A DNA stretch of 19,729 bases from Oscillospiraceae bacterium (GCA_028708585.1 JAQVYO010000009.1:1-19729), one strand, 5' to 3'; shown: positions 1 to 7,240, numbered from the stretch's first letter. Notes: generated by a model from the sequence alone, not told the origin. Made by a program: numbers and translations.

Positions 1-87
1 ATTAGGCTGATCAGTGAAATAAACCTTGCCATCAGGGGCAACAGCAGGTCCTTCAGTAAAAGAATAACCGGTACCCAATTTTAGTTC
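1..87 (-). CDS. Fragment of an SMP-30/gluconolactonase-like protein fused to the end of pheA
   Basis: Read on the minus strand, this stretch is open for 29 codons and includes GTGYSFTEGPAVAPDG and VYFTDQPN. The pattern FTEGPAV..DG..YFTD is characteristic of the N-terminal blade of SMP-30/gluconolactonase/LRE-family beta-propellers, which are secreted or cytoplasmic sugar lactone hydrolases. The frame differs from that of pheA, and the two meet at about positions 81-90, in the middle of the pheA ACT domain. The codons are more A/T-rich than those of the neighbouring aro genes. I read this as foreign sequence joined to pheA, most likely a chimeric assembly and less likely a real recombination. 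The family call rests on 29 residues but the motif is distinctive. Confidence 0.6.
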
Positions 88-1097
88 TTTCCCGGAATAG
101 GCCGCGACTCCAGCTTCATAATATTCAAACCGTTGGCCGCAAAAATAGATAACATACGGTGCAGGCTTCCCGTTTCATGGGTAACGGTAAAAACGGCGCT
201 GATCTTGTTGCTTCCCGGCCTCCGCTCCGGCTGTGGAGAGACGATCACAAACCGGGTATCATTCCGGTCGCTGAAATTGATCTTTTCCTGCAGGATAGAC
301 AAGCCATATAAAGACGCGGCACGTTTGCTGCCAATGGCGGCTTTCGTCCGGTCATTTTGCTGAGAGACATACTTAGCCGCGGCGGCGGTATTGAGTACCG
401 GGTGCAGCCGCCAGTCCGAATGGCCGCCCAAAAATATCTTGCTTTGAAAAAAGCCTTGTTCATGAGAATAAATATCCGTAATCCCTGCCAGAGACGCCCC
501 TTGAGGCGCCATCAGACAATGACTCACCCGCACCAGCTGCTCGCCGGCGATAAAGCACCCATAGTTCGCCAGCAGATCATATACAACAGTAATGGCTCCC
601 GTAGAGCTGTTTTCAATGGGCAAAACACCATAGTCGGCTTCGCCCCGGACAATGGCCTGGCAAACGCCCTCAAAATCCGCCCGGCGGTCCCGATGGATCG
701 TTTCACCAAAAAATAAAACGGTGGCCTCCTCGCCGTATGCACCCGGCTCGCCCTGATAAATCACCCGGGGGTTTTCAACCGGCATGCGCGGTCTTTTCGG
801 CACGCACACCTTCGGTCCTTGGCCGGACCGGGCAATGAGCCGTCGCTGCTGCCGCCTGCTGATGGCCATAATGGCCTCGAACAGGTCGGTTATTTCGGTT
901 TTTTGCGCCGCGTCTTTCCTATGAGCGGCCTTCCCCGCCAGCACCTGCCGCTCCCTTTCGGTATCTAGTACCGGAAGGCCGTGGCGCAGTTTATATTCTC
1001 CCACCTGCCGGGTAATGTCCATGCGAAGGACAAACAGACGGGTGATTTCCCCGTCCACTTCATCAATTTTACGCCGTAATTCATCCAATTCACTCAT
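81..1097 (-). CDS. pheA: Bifunctional chorismate mutase/prephenate dehydratase (P-protein), 3' end lost
   Basis: This P-protein converts chorismate to prephenate and then to phenylpyruvate, the committed branch to phenylalanine. Residues 1-90 are an AroQ chorismate mutase domain (LDELRRKIDEVDGEITRLF, with the conserved arginines and the VLDTERE segment). The prephenate dehydratase domain runs from about 112 (YQGEPGAYGEEA) to about 290 and contains the catalytic TRF motif in NDTRFVIV. An ACT domain starts near residue 297 and contains ESRP, the phenylalanine-binding motif. The protein stops right after ESRPIPGKN, where family members normally continue for some 40 residues (usually W-E-Y and a strand). 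The true C-terminus is therefore missing, replaced by unrelated sequence at about 81-90. The start has AGGAGA upstream. The gene follows aroC by 35 bp and is probably cotranscribed with it. Function is confident; the end coordinate is an artefact or a lesion. Confidence 0.93.
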   Translation of the reverse strand: MSELDELRRKIDEVDGEITRLFVLRMDITRQVGEYKLRHGLPVLDTERERQVLAGKAAHRKDAAQKTEITDLFEAIMAISRRQQRRLIARSGQGPKVCVPKRPRMPVENPRVIYQGEPGAYGEEATVLFFGETIHRDRRADFEGVCQAIVRGEADYGVLPIENSSTGAITVVYDLLANYGCFIAGEQLVRVSHCLMAPQGASLAGITDIYSHEQGFFQSKIFLGGHSDWRLHPVLNTAAAAKYVSQQNDRTKAAIGSKRAASLYGLSILQEKINFSDRNDTRFVIVSPQPERRPGSNKISAVFTVTHETGSLHRMLSIFAANGLNIMKLESRPIPGKN

Positions 1098-1132
1098 TTG
1101 GCATCTCTCCTGGAAATTTCTCCCGGCGCCGT

Positions 1133-2191
1133 TTAAATTCCCATCAGTGACAGGGCCGCCAGCGCCGCCGCGCTTTCGATTACCGGAACCGCCCGGTGCA
1201 CAATGCAGGGGTCATGCCGCCCTTTGATGGAGAGGACGGCTTCCTTTTCGGTATCCAAATCCACCGTCTGCTGGGGCAGCGCAATGGAAGGCGTCGGGCG
1301 CATCGCCACCGAAAAAGTCAAAGGCATTCCGTTCGTAATTCCGCCGTTGATCCCGCCGCTGTGATTGGTTTTTGTCCGAACCGATCCCACTTCATTCAGG
1401 CACAGCGGATCATTGGCCTCGCTGCCCCGCATCCGCGCAAAATCAAACCCCGCGCCGAACGCAATTCCCTTTACCGCAGGAACGGCAAACACCTGCCGGG
1501 CAATTTCCCCTTCCGCCGTCCGTTCCAGATCCGGGCCTCCAAGCCCGCCGGGAAGGCCGAAGATCGCGCAGGAAATGATCCCGCCAACAGAATCCCCCGC
1601 TGTCCGGGCCGCCAAAATTGCAGCCTGCATTTTTTCCCCCTGGGCAGGGGAAAAAACCGGAAATTCCCGTTTGGAAATTTCTAAAAACAGTTCCGGGTTC
1701 CACAAATCCTCTTTCGGCAATTCGTCCCGGATACCCGCAATTTCCTGAATACCGGCACCCACAAAAACGCCCCGTTCCATGAGGATCAGCTTTGCCACCG
1801 CGCCCGCAAAAACCAGCGGTGCGGTGAGCCGCCCGGAAAAATGGCCGCCGCCCCGGTAATCGGCAAATCCGCCATACCGGATACGGCCGGTATAGTCGGC
1901 ATGACCGGGCCGCGGCATATGGGACGGCGCCGCATAGTCTCCCGATCGGACATCCGTGTTTAAAATCACGGCGCAAAGAGGCGTTCCGGTTGTTTTCCCC
2001 TGAAAAACGCCGCTCAAAACCTGAACCTGATCCGCTTCTCTGCGGGAGGTGGACAGCGCGCTTTTGCCTGGCGCCCTCCGCGCCATTTCCGACGCTACAA
2101 ACTCCATGTTCAGCGAAAGGCCAGCCGGAACTTCCTCCAAAACCACCCCGATGGCAGGGCCATGAGATTCGCCGAATAAAACATAACGCAT
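1133..2191 (-). CDS. aroC: Chorismate synthase
   Basis: This enzyme catalyses the last shikimate-pathway step, EPSP to chorismate, using reduced FMN. Family motifs appear in order: FGESHG at the very N-terminus, RPGHADY, YRGGGHFSGR, DSVGG, NHSGGINGGITNG and KGRHDPC followed by the VPVIESAAA helix. I start it at the ATG at 2189-2191, which has AGAAGGA 5 bases upstream. A TTG six codons earlier is also open but lacks a well-placed ribosome site. At 352 aa the length is normal, but the N-terminus lacks roughly 7-10 residues that usually precede FGESHG. No in-frame ATG or GTG further upstream restores them, and a stop lies about 14 codons before the ATG. It leads into pheA. No convincing sigma-A promoter is visible on this strand in the 127 bp before it. 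Confidence 0.96.
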   Translation of the reverse strand: MRYVLFGESHGPAIGVVLEEVPAGLSLNMEFVASEMARRAPGKSALSTSRREADQVQVLSGVFQGKTTGTPLCAVILNTDVRSGDYAAPSHMPRPGHADYTGRIRYGGFADYRGGGHFSGRLTAPLVFAGAVAKLILMERGVFVGAGIQEIAGIRDELPKEDLWNPELFLEISKREFPVFSPAQGEKMQAAILAARTAGDSVGGIISCAIFGLPGGLGGPDLERTAEGEIARQVFAVPAVKGIAFGAGFDFARMRGSEANDPLCLNEVGSVRTKTNHSGGINGGITNGMPLTFSVAMRPTPSIALPQQTVDLDTEKEAVLSIKGRHDPCIVHRAVPVIESAAALAALSLMGI

Positions 2192-2262
2192 ATTTTCCTT
2201 CTTTCTCAATCCTTCGTTTTTGGCTTTCCTTCAAATCCGCTTTCTTTTCCGCCTCCTCCCCC

Positions 2263-2292
2263 TTGCCGGAAGAGAAAAAGAAATGGTACAAT
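2263..2292 (+). promoter_or_regulatory. Sigma-A promoter for the zincin-like gene
   Basis: TTGCCG (2263-2268) and TACAAT (2287-2292) are separated by 18 bp, with an extended -10 TG at 2284-2285. Transcription would start near 2299, about 20 bases before the ATG at 2319, which leaves room only for the ribosome site. Confidence 0.55.
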
Positions 2293-2318
2293 AAGATCGG
2301 ATAAGGCGGTGATTGAAC

Positions 2319-2696
2319 ATGATTTCCTTTGAAGAAACCGGCGCAATGCTGGATGAAATCGCCGATGCGCTCCCCGCGCCTTTATACCGGGAACTAAACG
2401 GCGGGGTTTTGCTGCTGCCGGAGGCCAAACTGCACCCTTCTTCCGGCCGCCGTCTTTTGTATGTTTTGGGTGAGTATCATCAGGAAGCCGCCATGGGCCG
2501 GTATATCGTCCTGTATTATGGGTCGTTTCAGCAGGTATGCGGGCGCCTGCCTCCCGCCCAGTTTCGGTTGCAGCTCCACAGAGTTCTGGCTCATGAACTG
2601 ACCCATCACAACGAATCTTTGGCCGGCCTAAACGACCTGGAGCGAAAAGACCAGCAATTTTTAGCGGAATATCTGGAAACAGGAGAAAACGAATGA
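2319..2696 (+). CDS. Small zincin-like metallopeptidase family protein
   Basis: A 125-aa soluble protein. The C-terminal half carries HELTHH (in RVLAHELTHHNESLAG), an HExxH zinc-metalloprotease motif with an acidic residue two positions further on. The preceding IVLYYGSF and LHRVLAHE segments resemble the minimal metallopeptidases of the Zincin_1 type (PF06262), where a strand with the sequence 'I.LYRG' leads into the HExxH helix. Its substrate is unknown. I use the ATG at 2319 because AAGGCGGTG sits 7 bases upstream, whereas a TTG at 2313 would be too close. The gene is oriented against aroA and away from aroC, splitting the aro gene block, and has its own promoter (2263) and terminator (2733). 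There is no signal peptide. Family membership is fairly sure; the physiological role is unknown. Confidence 0.75.
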   Translation: MISFEETGAMLDEIADALPAPLYRELNGGVLLLPEAKLHPSSGRRLLYVLGEYHQEAAMGRYIVLYYGSFQQVCGRLPPAQFRLQLHRVLAHELTHHNESLAGLNDLERKDQQFLAEYLETGENE

Positions 2697-2732
2697 AAGC
2701 TTCCGGCCGCCAAAGCGTTTTCCCGAAACCTT

Positions 2733-2763
2733 CTCCCGCTTATGCCTTGAGCGGGAGTTTTTT
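2733..2763 (+). terminator. Intrinsic terminator after the zincin gene
   Basis: CTCCCGCT (2733-2740) pairs perfectly with AGCGGGAG (2750-2757) across a 9-nt loop and is followed by TTTTTT. On the minus strand the hairpin has no T-run after it, so transcription coming leftwards from aroA would not be stopped here by this mechanism. Confidence 0.85.
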
Positions 2764-2789
2764 GCGCAGCTTCAGCAGGCAGGGCGCCA

Positions 2790-4010
2790 TTACCGCTCCG
2801 GACAGGATTCCATGCGGCCGCCCAGGTCGGCATATTCCTTCCAAAAATCAGGGTAGGATTTCCTGACACATTCCGCTCCCGCAAGAAACACAGGCTCCGC
2901 CGACCGCGTGGCTGCAATGGCCAGCATCATGGCAATCCGGTGGTCGCCGCAGCTGTCCGCCGCACCGCCGCGAAGGACGGAGACGCCGGCAATCCGCAAA
3001 AAATCTTCTCTCTCTTCTACCTTTGCTCCCAGCCGGTTCAGCTGGCAGGCAATCGAGCGCAGCCGGTCGCTCTCCTTGGCCCGGAGACGGGCTGCATTGA
3101 CAATGAAGGTTTCCTCTCCATCTCTCAAAGCAGCCAGAAGCGCGGCGGCAGGCGCCAAATCAGGGCACTGGCTCACGTCCACCTCCTGAGAACCGGGACT
3201 GGAAAGCTGGCGGATAATGTCAAAAATTGCCTTGTCCCCTTGGGCGCTTTCTTTCCGAAGACCCAAAATCGCAACGCCGCTCCCCAGGGCGTTTGCCACC
3301 GCAAAAAAAGCCGCCTGAGAATAGTCGCTTTCGATCCGCACCTCTCCTGGATGGTAAGCTTGCGCACCGGGGACCGCAAAACGGGAAAAATCCTGGTTTT
3401 CCACCTGGATGCCAAAGGCGGAAAGGGTGGATAAGGTCAGCGAAACATAGGCCCGGGATTCCAAAGGAGTGGTCAGCACAATCTCCGAGTCTCGGGGCAG
3501 CAGCGGAAGGGCAAATAGAAGACCGCTTACGAATTGAGAAGAAACATCTCCTCTCAGGCGGAAAACGCCGGGGTTCAGCGTCCCTTGGACCGCAAAACGG
3601 CCGGGGCTTCTGGAATAAACCATTCCCTGCTCCCGAAAAATCTGAAGATACGGCTCTTGGGGCCGTTCCATCAACCGGCCCCGGCCGCGAAAGCTGCCCC
3701 CGCCGCAGAGGGCCAAAGCCACCGGCAGGAGAAAACGAAGGGTGGAGCCGGATTCCCCGCAATCCAAAACCGGCAGGCCCTTTTTTGGTTCCGCAATCCC
3801 CTCAATCACACTTTGAACCGGGTCAAACCGGGCGCCCAGCGTCTCCATAGCGGAAAGCGTAGCTACAATATCTTCCGAACGGGCAAAGGGATACACTTTG
3901 CTGCGCCCCTTTGCCAGCGCGGCGGCAATGGCCGCCCGGTGCGCCTGACTTTTAGAGGGGGGCGGCGTTACGGCGCCTTTCAGGCGCCCGGGATATAAAA
4001 CCAGGTCCAT
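2790..4010 (-). CDS. aroA: 3-phosphoshikimate 1-carboxyvinyltransferase (EPSP synthase)
   Basis: This enzyme transfers the enolpyruvyl group of PEP to shikimate 3-phosphate. Motifs in order: PPPSKSQAHRAAIAAALAKG at residues 13-32, GESGSTLRF, RPQEPY, SSQFVSGLLFALPLL, SDYSQAAFF, CPDLAPAAALLAAL, LRAKESDRL and DHRIAMMLA. The ATG at 4008-4010 gives 406 aa, close to the family length, with AGAGGA upstream. The 63 open codons before it overlap aroB and are not part of the gene. It begins 4 bp after the aroB stop, so the two are surely cotranscribed and probably coupled. At the positions equivalent to E. coli Thr97 and Pro101 I read Ser and Phe (ESGSTLRF), a variant I associate with clostridial EPSP synthases and which lies in the PEP/glyphosate loop. 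Confidence 0.97.
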   Translation of the reverse strand: MDLVLYPGRLKGAVTPPPSKSQAHRAAIAAALAKGRSKVYPFARSEDIVATLSAMETLGARFDPVQSVIEGIAEPKKGLPVLDCGESGSTLRFLLPVALALCGGGSFRGRGRLMERPQEPYLQIFREQGMVYSRSPGRFAVQGTLNPGVFRLRGDVSSQFVSGLLFALPLLPRDSEIVLTTPLESRAYVSLTLSTLSAFGIQVENQDFSRFAVPGAQAYHPGEVRIESDYSQAAFFAVANALGSGVAILGLRKESAQGDKAIFDIIRQLSSPGSQEVDVSQCPDLAPAAALLAALRDGEETFIVNAARLRAKESDRLRSIACQLNRLGAKVEEREDFLRIAGVSVLRGGAADSCGDHRIAMMLAIAATRSAEPVFLAGAECVRKSYPDFWKEYADLGGRMESCPER

Positions 4011-4014
4011 GTTG

Positions 4015-5091
4015 TCATTCCTCTTCCCGCAGCCAGTCAAAAAGCTGCCTTCTTGGCATTTCCTGCAAATAAGCTTCTCCCAAACGCCGCAGCAGAACCA
4101 GAGAAATCTCCTGCCCGCGCCCTTTTTTGTCCAGCCCAATGGCAGCCTCGTACGCCTCCATAGAGCATGGAATCCGGGTGGGGAGTCCGTAACGCGCAAT
4201 CAGCGACCGGAGCGAAAGGCTCTCTTCCTTGGCCAGCAGGCCATGCTTTTGCTGGAGATCCGCCATCTTGCACATGCCCGCCGCCACCGCTTCCCCGTGG
4301 ATATAGCTCCGGTACTGATAGGCCGCCTCATACGCGTGCCCCAGGGTATGTCCAAAATTCAGAAGCATCCTGCGCCTATTGTCCCGCTCGTCCTCCTCCA
4401 CCACCTGCCGTTTCAGATCGCAGCAGCGGTAAATCACCTGCTCCAGGCCATCCCGCAGCAAGGAGGCTGGCTCTTGAGCGGAGAGCCGTTCCAGCAGCGC
4501 TTTGTCCAAAATGGCGCCGTATTTGATAACCTCCGCCATTCCGTCTGCAAAAATCCTGCCGCTCAGCGTTTGCAGGCAGCCCGGGTCAATGAGCACCAGC
4601 CTGGGTTGATAAAAAGCACCCGCCAGGTTCTTTCCGGCTTTTAAATCCACGGCAACCTTTCCCCCCACCGAACTGTCCACCTGGGCCAGCAAAGTGGTAG
4701 GAACCTGAACGAAATCCACACCCCGGAGGATGGTGGCGGCGGCAAAACCCGCAAGATCCCCCACAACGCCGCCGCCCAGGGCAAGCACCGCATCGCTCCT
4801 AGTCAGGCCAAAATCCATAAAAGCGTCGTATAGCTTTTCCAGCGTGGAAACGGTTTTGCTTTCCTCTCCGGGCAAAATGGCGGTGATCGAAACAAGAAAT
4901 CCGGCCCCTTCCAGGGCGTCTTTCAGGATGGAGCCATACAGCGCCTCCACATGATAGTCGGTTACAACCGCGATGCGCTCTCCCCGCACCGCTTCCCGCA
5001 CCAGCCGGCCCGCTTGTTGCAGCAATCCCCGTTCAATCAAGATATCATAGGCCCGGCCCGGCAGATCAATGGTCAGTGTTTTCAACGGCAT
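4015..5091 (-). CDS. aroB: 3-dehydroquinate synthase
   Basis: A 358-aa NAD- and metal-dependent enzyme that converts DAHP to 3-dehydroquinate. Visible signatures are PGEESKT, the nucleotide-binding ALGGGVVGDLAGFAA with RG after it, QVPTTLLAQVDSSVGGK, the metal-binding Glu in GMAEVIKYG, and the two metal-binding histidines in NFGHTLGHAYE and HGEAVAAGM. The length is typical. The ATG is preceded by AAAGGGGA. It sits 52 bp after the DAHP synthase and 4 bp before aroA, forming a three-gene unit controlled by the leader at 6167-6402. Confidence 0.97.
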   Translation of the reverse strand: MPLKTLTIDLPGRAYDILIERGLLQQAGRLVREAVRGERIAVVTDYHVEALYGSILKDALEGAGFLVSITAILPGEESKTVSTLEKLYDAFMDFGLTRSDAVLALGGGVVGDLAGFAAATILRGVDFVQVPTTLLAQVDSSVGGKVAVDLKAGKNLAGAFYQPRLVLIDPGCLQTLSGRIFADGMAEVIKYGAILDKALLERLSAQEPASLLRDGLEQVIYRCCDLKRQVVEEDERDNRRRMLLNFGHTLGHAYEAAYQYRSYIHGEAVAAGMCKMADLQQKHGLLAKEESLSLRSLIARYGLPTRIPCSMEAYEAAIGLDKKGRGQEISLVLLRRLGEAYLQEMPRRQLFDWLREEE

Positions 5092-5143
5092 ATTCCCCTT
5101 TCAGGCAATCCTAGATCCTTCGCGCTGTTTCTCACTTTGCTTT

Positions 5144-6166
5144 TTATTTTACTAGCTCTTTGCCCATCAGGTCAACCATGCCGCCGATTTTCTTCATTAA
5201 AGCGTCAAATTGGACCGGGGTCAGGGACTGCTGACCGTCGCATCTGGCATGGGGCGGATCGTTATGGACTTCAATCAGGATGCCGTCCGCCCCCGCCGCA
5301 ATGGCGGCCATGGCCAGCGGCTCCACCATCCAGCTTGCTCCGCTGGCATGGGAAGGATCTACAATCACCGGCAGATGGCTCATCCGCTTGATAGCCGGAA
5401 TGGCGGAAATATCCAACGTGTTTCTGGTGTATGTTTCAAAGGTTCGGATACCGCGTTCGCAAAGGATCACATTTTGGTTGCCGCCGGCCAAGATATACTC
5501 GGCGGACATAATCCATTCCTCATAGCTGCTGGCCAGCCCCCTCTTTAATAAAACAGGCTTGGACATCCTGCCTACTTCTTTCAAAAGATCAAAATTCTGC
5601 ATGTTCCGGGCGCCGATCTGCACCACGTCCACCTTTTCCTCGAACACTTCACAGAATTTTGGGGACATAATCTCGCTGACAATGGGAAGCCCGGTTTTCG
5701 CCTTGGCTTCCAGCAAAAGATCTAATCCCTCCGCTTCAAGCCCCTGGAAGGAATATGGAGAGGTGCGGGGCTTAAAGGCGCCGCCCCGCAGCATGGCGGC
5801 TCCCGATTTTTTAACCGCTTGGGCAACATCCACGATTTGATTCTCCGATTCCACCGAGCAGGGGCCGGCAATAACGGTGACGCCGCCTTCCCCCACTTGG
5901 GTGGGTCCGACCTTTACCACCGTCGGCTCCGGATGAAATTTCCGGTTTGCCTTTTTATAAGGCTCCTGCACTCGCATCACCCGATCTACCGCGGGGTTTA
6001 GCATAATTTTGCCCATATCCACCTGGCTGGTATCGCCCACCAGGCCCAAAATAGAACATCCGACGCCGTTTGTAACCCCAACATCCACCCCCATATCCTT
6101 AAACTGATTCGCCAGCGCTTCTATTTCTCTCCGCTGGGCGCCCGGCTTCATAACCACAACCATCAT
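5144..6166 (-). CDS. aroF: 3-deoxy-7-phosphoheptulonate (DAHP) synthase, type I-beta
   Basis: First enzyme of the shikimate pathway, condensing PEP with erythrose 4-phosphate. After an N-terminal ferredoxin-like regulatory domain (MVVVMKPGAQ to about residue 80), the barrel contains IAGPCSVES, RGGAFKPRTSPYSFQG, VSEIMS, QIGARNMQN, LLKRG, ERGIRTFE and VDPSHASG, all expected for the family that also includes KDO8P synthase. The N-terminal domain is the one used for feedback control in Thermotoga-type enzymes. The start at 6164-6166 (ATG ATG) lies just after GGAGAGGGGAG, giving 340 aa; the upstream open codons run through the attenuator hairpin and are not coding. The symbol is generic, since I cannot assign an isozyme. 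It is preceded by a Phe-type attenuation leader, so it is probably phenylalanine-controlled together with aroB and aroA. Confidence 0.95.
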   Translation of the reverse strand: MMVVVMKPGAQRREIEALANQFKDMGVDVGVTNGVGCSILGLVGDTSQVDMGKIMLNPAVDRVMRVQEPYKKANRKFHPEPTVVKVGPTQVGEGGVTVIAGPCSVESENQIVDVAQAVKKSGAAMLRGGAFKPRTSPYSFQGLEAEGLDLLLEAKAKTGLPIVSEIMSPKFCEVFEEKVDVVQIGARNMQNFDLLKEVGRMSKPVLLKRGLASSYEEWIMSAEYILAGGNQNVILCERGIRTFETYTRNTLDISAIPAIKRMSHLPVIVDPSHASGASWMVEPLAMAAIAAGADGILIEVHNDPPHARCDGQQSLTPVQFDALMKKIGGMVDLMGKELVK

Positions 6167-6191
6167 GATCTCCCCTCTCCCGAAAAACGGG

Positions 6192-6229
6192 AAAAAAATA
6201 AAGCTCATTGATTGATGCAATCAATGAGC
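6192..6229 (-). terminator. Attenuator terminator upstream of DAHP synthase
   Basis: An 11-bp perfect stem, GCTCATTGATT (read on minus from 6229) with AATCAATGAGC, and a 5-nt loop is followed by CTTTATTTTTTT. It lies between the promoter and the first structural gene, so it makes sense only as a conditional terminator. Confidence 0.85.
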
Positions 6230-6253
6230 CCAATGCGGATTATCCCTTGGAGC

Positions 6254-6370
6254 CTATGGCAACTCATTCATTTCATCTTCTCTATTCGCGTGCGCAAACC
6301 AGCCGTTACCAAAGAAATGGCAACGGCAGATAAAGAAGAAGTTGTGAATGCGTGCACTGATTCGTTTCAT
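6254..6370 (-). CDS. Phe-rich leader peptide, 38 aa
   Basis: The ATG at 6368-6370 opens a 38-codon frame that begins MKRISARIHN, continues FFFICRCHFF, then GNGWFAHANR, and ends EDEMNELP with TAG at 6254-6256. Six of 38 residues are Phe, five of them within ten consecutive codons, next to a terminator in front of DAHP synthase. This resembles the E. coli pheA and pheST leader peptides in logic but not in sequence. Its final codons form the antiterminator strand, so peptide translation and RNA folding are physically linked. The ribosome site is weak (a purine stretch GAAAGTGTGGG about 8-15 bases upstream), which is the main doubt. The peptide itself is probably without function once made. Confidence 0.75.
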   Translation of the reverse strand: MKRISARIHNFFFICRCHFFGNGWFAHANREDEMNELP

Positions 6371-6408
6371 GGAGAAACCCACACTTTCAAATGGAACTGC
6401 TTATGGGT

Positions 6409-6437
6409 ATTATACGCCGGGGAACCGCAAATTGCAA
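6409..6437 (-). promoter_or_regulatory. Sigma-A promoter of the aroF leader
   Basis: Minus-strand TTGCAA (6432-6437) and a consensus TATAAT (6409-6414) are 17 bp apart. Start of transcription is expected near 6402, 32 bases before the leader-peptide ATG. Confidence 0.8.
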
Positions 6438-6508
6438 CCGTTTTTTACCGCATTGTGCAAAATCATAATCGTCCTTTATGGCTCCGAAATGCATCGCTCA
6501 AAATAATA

Positions 6509-6537
6509 TTGACTTGTTTCTTAAGGGATGTTAGAGT
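6509..6537 (+). promoter_or_regulatory. Sigma-A promoter for the pyrophosphatase gene
   Basis: TTGACT (6509-6514) and TAGAGT (6532-6537) are 17 bp apart, giving a leader of about 70 nt. It points away from the aroF promoter, which lies about 70 bp to its left. Confidence 0.55.
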
Positions 6538-6616
6538 AAAGAAAAATAGAATCGATTTGTTGGGCCAGCGGCCAAAATCCGCCATTCAGCAAGCAAACAA
6601 AAAAAGGAGAGTAAAC

Positions 6617-7150
6617 TTGAATATTTGGCATGATATTGATCCGGAACGCATCACACCCGAAAATTTTATCGCCGTCATCGAAATTCCCCAGGGGAGCAAA
6701 AACAAGTATGAACTGGACAAGAAAACCGGCCTTTTGATCTTGGACCGCATTTTGCACACCTCCACCCATTATCCCGCAAATTACGGGCTTATTCCGAGGA
6801 CATACGCGGACGATCTGGACCCTTTGGATGTTTTGGTTCTTTGCTCCGAGGAACTGCACCCTCTCACATTGGTACAGTGTTATCCGATCGGCGTCATTCA
6901 AATGATGGATAGCGGACGGGTGGATGAAAAAATCATTGCCATTCCTTTTAACGATCCTACTTACAACGGGTACAAAAGTATTTTTGCGCTGCCCAAACAT
7001 GTTTATGATGAAATGTCGCACTTTTTCACCATATATAAAGCGCTGGAAAATAAAGAAACCGCCGTGGATGAAGTGCTGGACGCGCCGGCGGCCATTGAAA
7101 TTATCCGCCGCGCCATCCAGTCATATAAAAAGAATTTTTCCCTGGATTAA
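6617..7150 (+). CDS. ppa: Soluble inorganic pyrophosphatase (family I)
   Basis: Hydrolyses pyrophosphate to phosphate in the cytoplasm and so pulls biosynthetic reactions forward. The start is a TTG at 6617 (TTGAATATTTGGCAT), with AAGGAGA 6 bases upstream. The longer open frame to the left runs antisense through the aro attenuator and is not coding. The 177 aa match the bacterial family I length. Landmarks are EIPQGSKNKYELDKKTG (substrate-binding Lys and Tyr), HYPANYGLIPRT, the metal-binding ADDLDPLDVLVL (the D.DP.D signature), IGVIQMMDSG and DEKIIAIP. The gene is monocistronic, with its own promoter and a strong terminator. A membrane-bound pyrophosphatase (10602-12680) lies 3.4 kb away. Confidence 0.96.
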   Translation: MNIWHDIDPERITPENFIAVIEIPQGSKNKYELDKKTGLLILDRILHTSTHYPANYGLIPRTYADDLDPLDVLVLCSEELHPLTLVQCYPIGVIQMMDSGRVDEKIIAIPFNDPTYNGYKSIFALPKHVYDEMSHFFTIYKALENKETAVDEVLDAPAAIEIIRRAIQSYKKNFSLD

Positions 7151-7201
7151 AAGAACGCTTAATCAATATCAAAAAAGGCCGCCTATCTTTCCCGGCAGTC
7201 T

Positions 7202-7240
7202 AAAAAGTCCTCTTTGCTTCTTTGCAAAGAGGACTTTTTT
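7202..7240. terminator. Bidirectional terminator between ppa and the deacetylase gene
   Basis: A perfect 16-bp stem (AAAAAGTCCTCTTTGC with its complement at 7224-7239) and a 6-nt loop, with T-runs on both strands. It serves ppa from the left and the convergent deacetylase from the right. Confidence 0.9.

Larger units (their letters stand above)
6167..6402 (-). promoter_or_regulatory. Transcribed leader of the aroF-aroB-aroA operon (Phe attenuator)
   Basis: About 235 nt lie between the predicted start site (~6402) and the DAHP synthase ATG. In order the RNA contains a 38-codon leader ORF rich in Phe (6370-6254), a region-1 segment CATTTC (plus 6314-6319) inside its HFF codons, and region 2 at 6263-6277 covering its last codons. 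Region 3 (6214-6228) and region 4 form the terminator hairpin. Regions 2 and 3 can pair at 13 of 15 positions (antiterminator), and regions 1 and 2 at 6 contiguous positions. Ribosomes stalled at FF would free region 2 to pair with 3 and allow read-through; ribosomes reaching the TAG (6254-6256) would cover region 2 and let the terminator form. Pairings were read by eye, not folded by software. Confidence 0.8.

Noticed and set aside
1443..2291. 282-aa open frame on the minus strand overlapping aroC
   Set aside because: Low-complexity Gly/Arg/Cys-rich shadow of aroC in another frame, with no family features.
3820..4199. Longer 469-aa version of EPSP synthase
   Set aside because: The extra 63 residues overlap aroB in another frame, and the family N-terminus starts at the ATG at 4010.
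6167..6402. T-box riboswitch upstream of DAHP synthase
   Set aside because: A terminator leader in a Firmicute suggests a T-box, but I found no GGGTGG-ACCGCG-type T-box sequence in the ~235 nt, and the leader is short for one.
6212..6616. N-terminal extension of about 135 codons on the pyrophosphatase
   Set aside because: It is antisense to the aro leader, contains the ppa promoter, and is unlike any pyrophosphatase. A TTG with AAGGAGA gives the normal family length.
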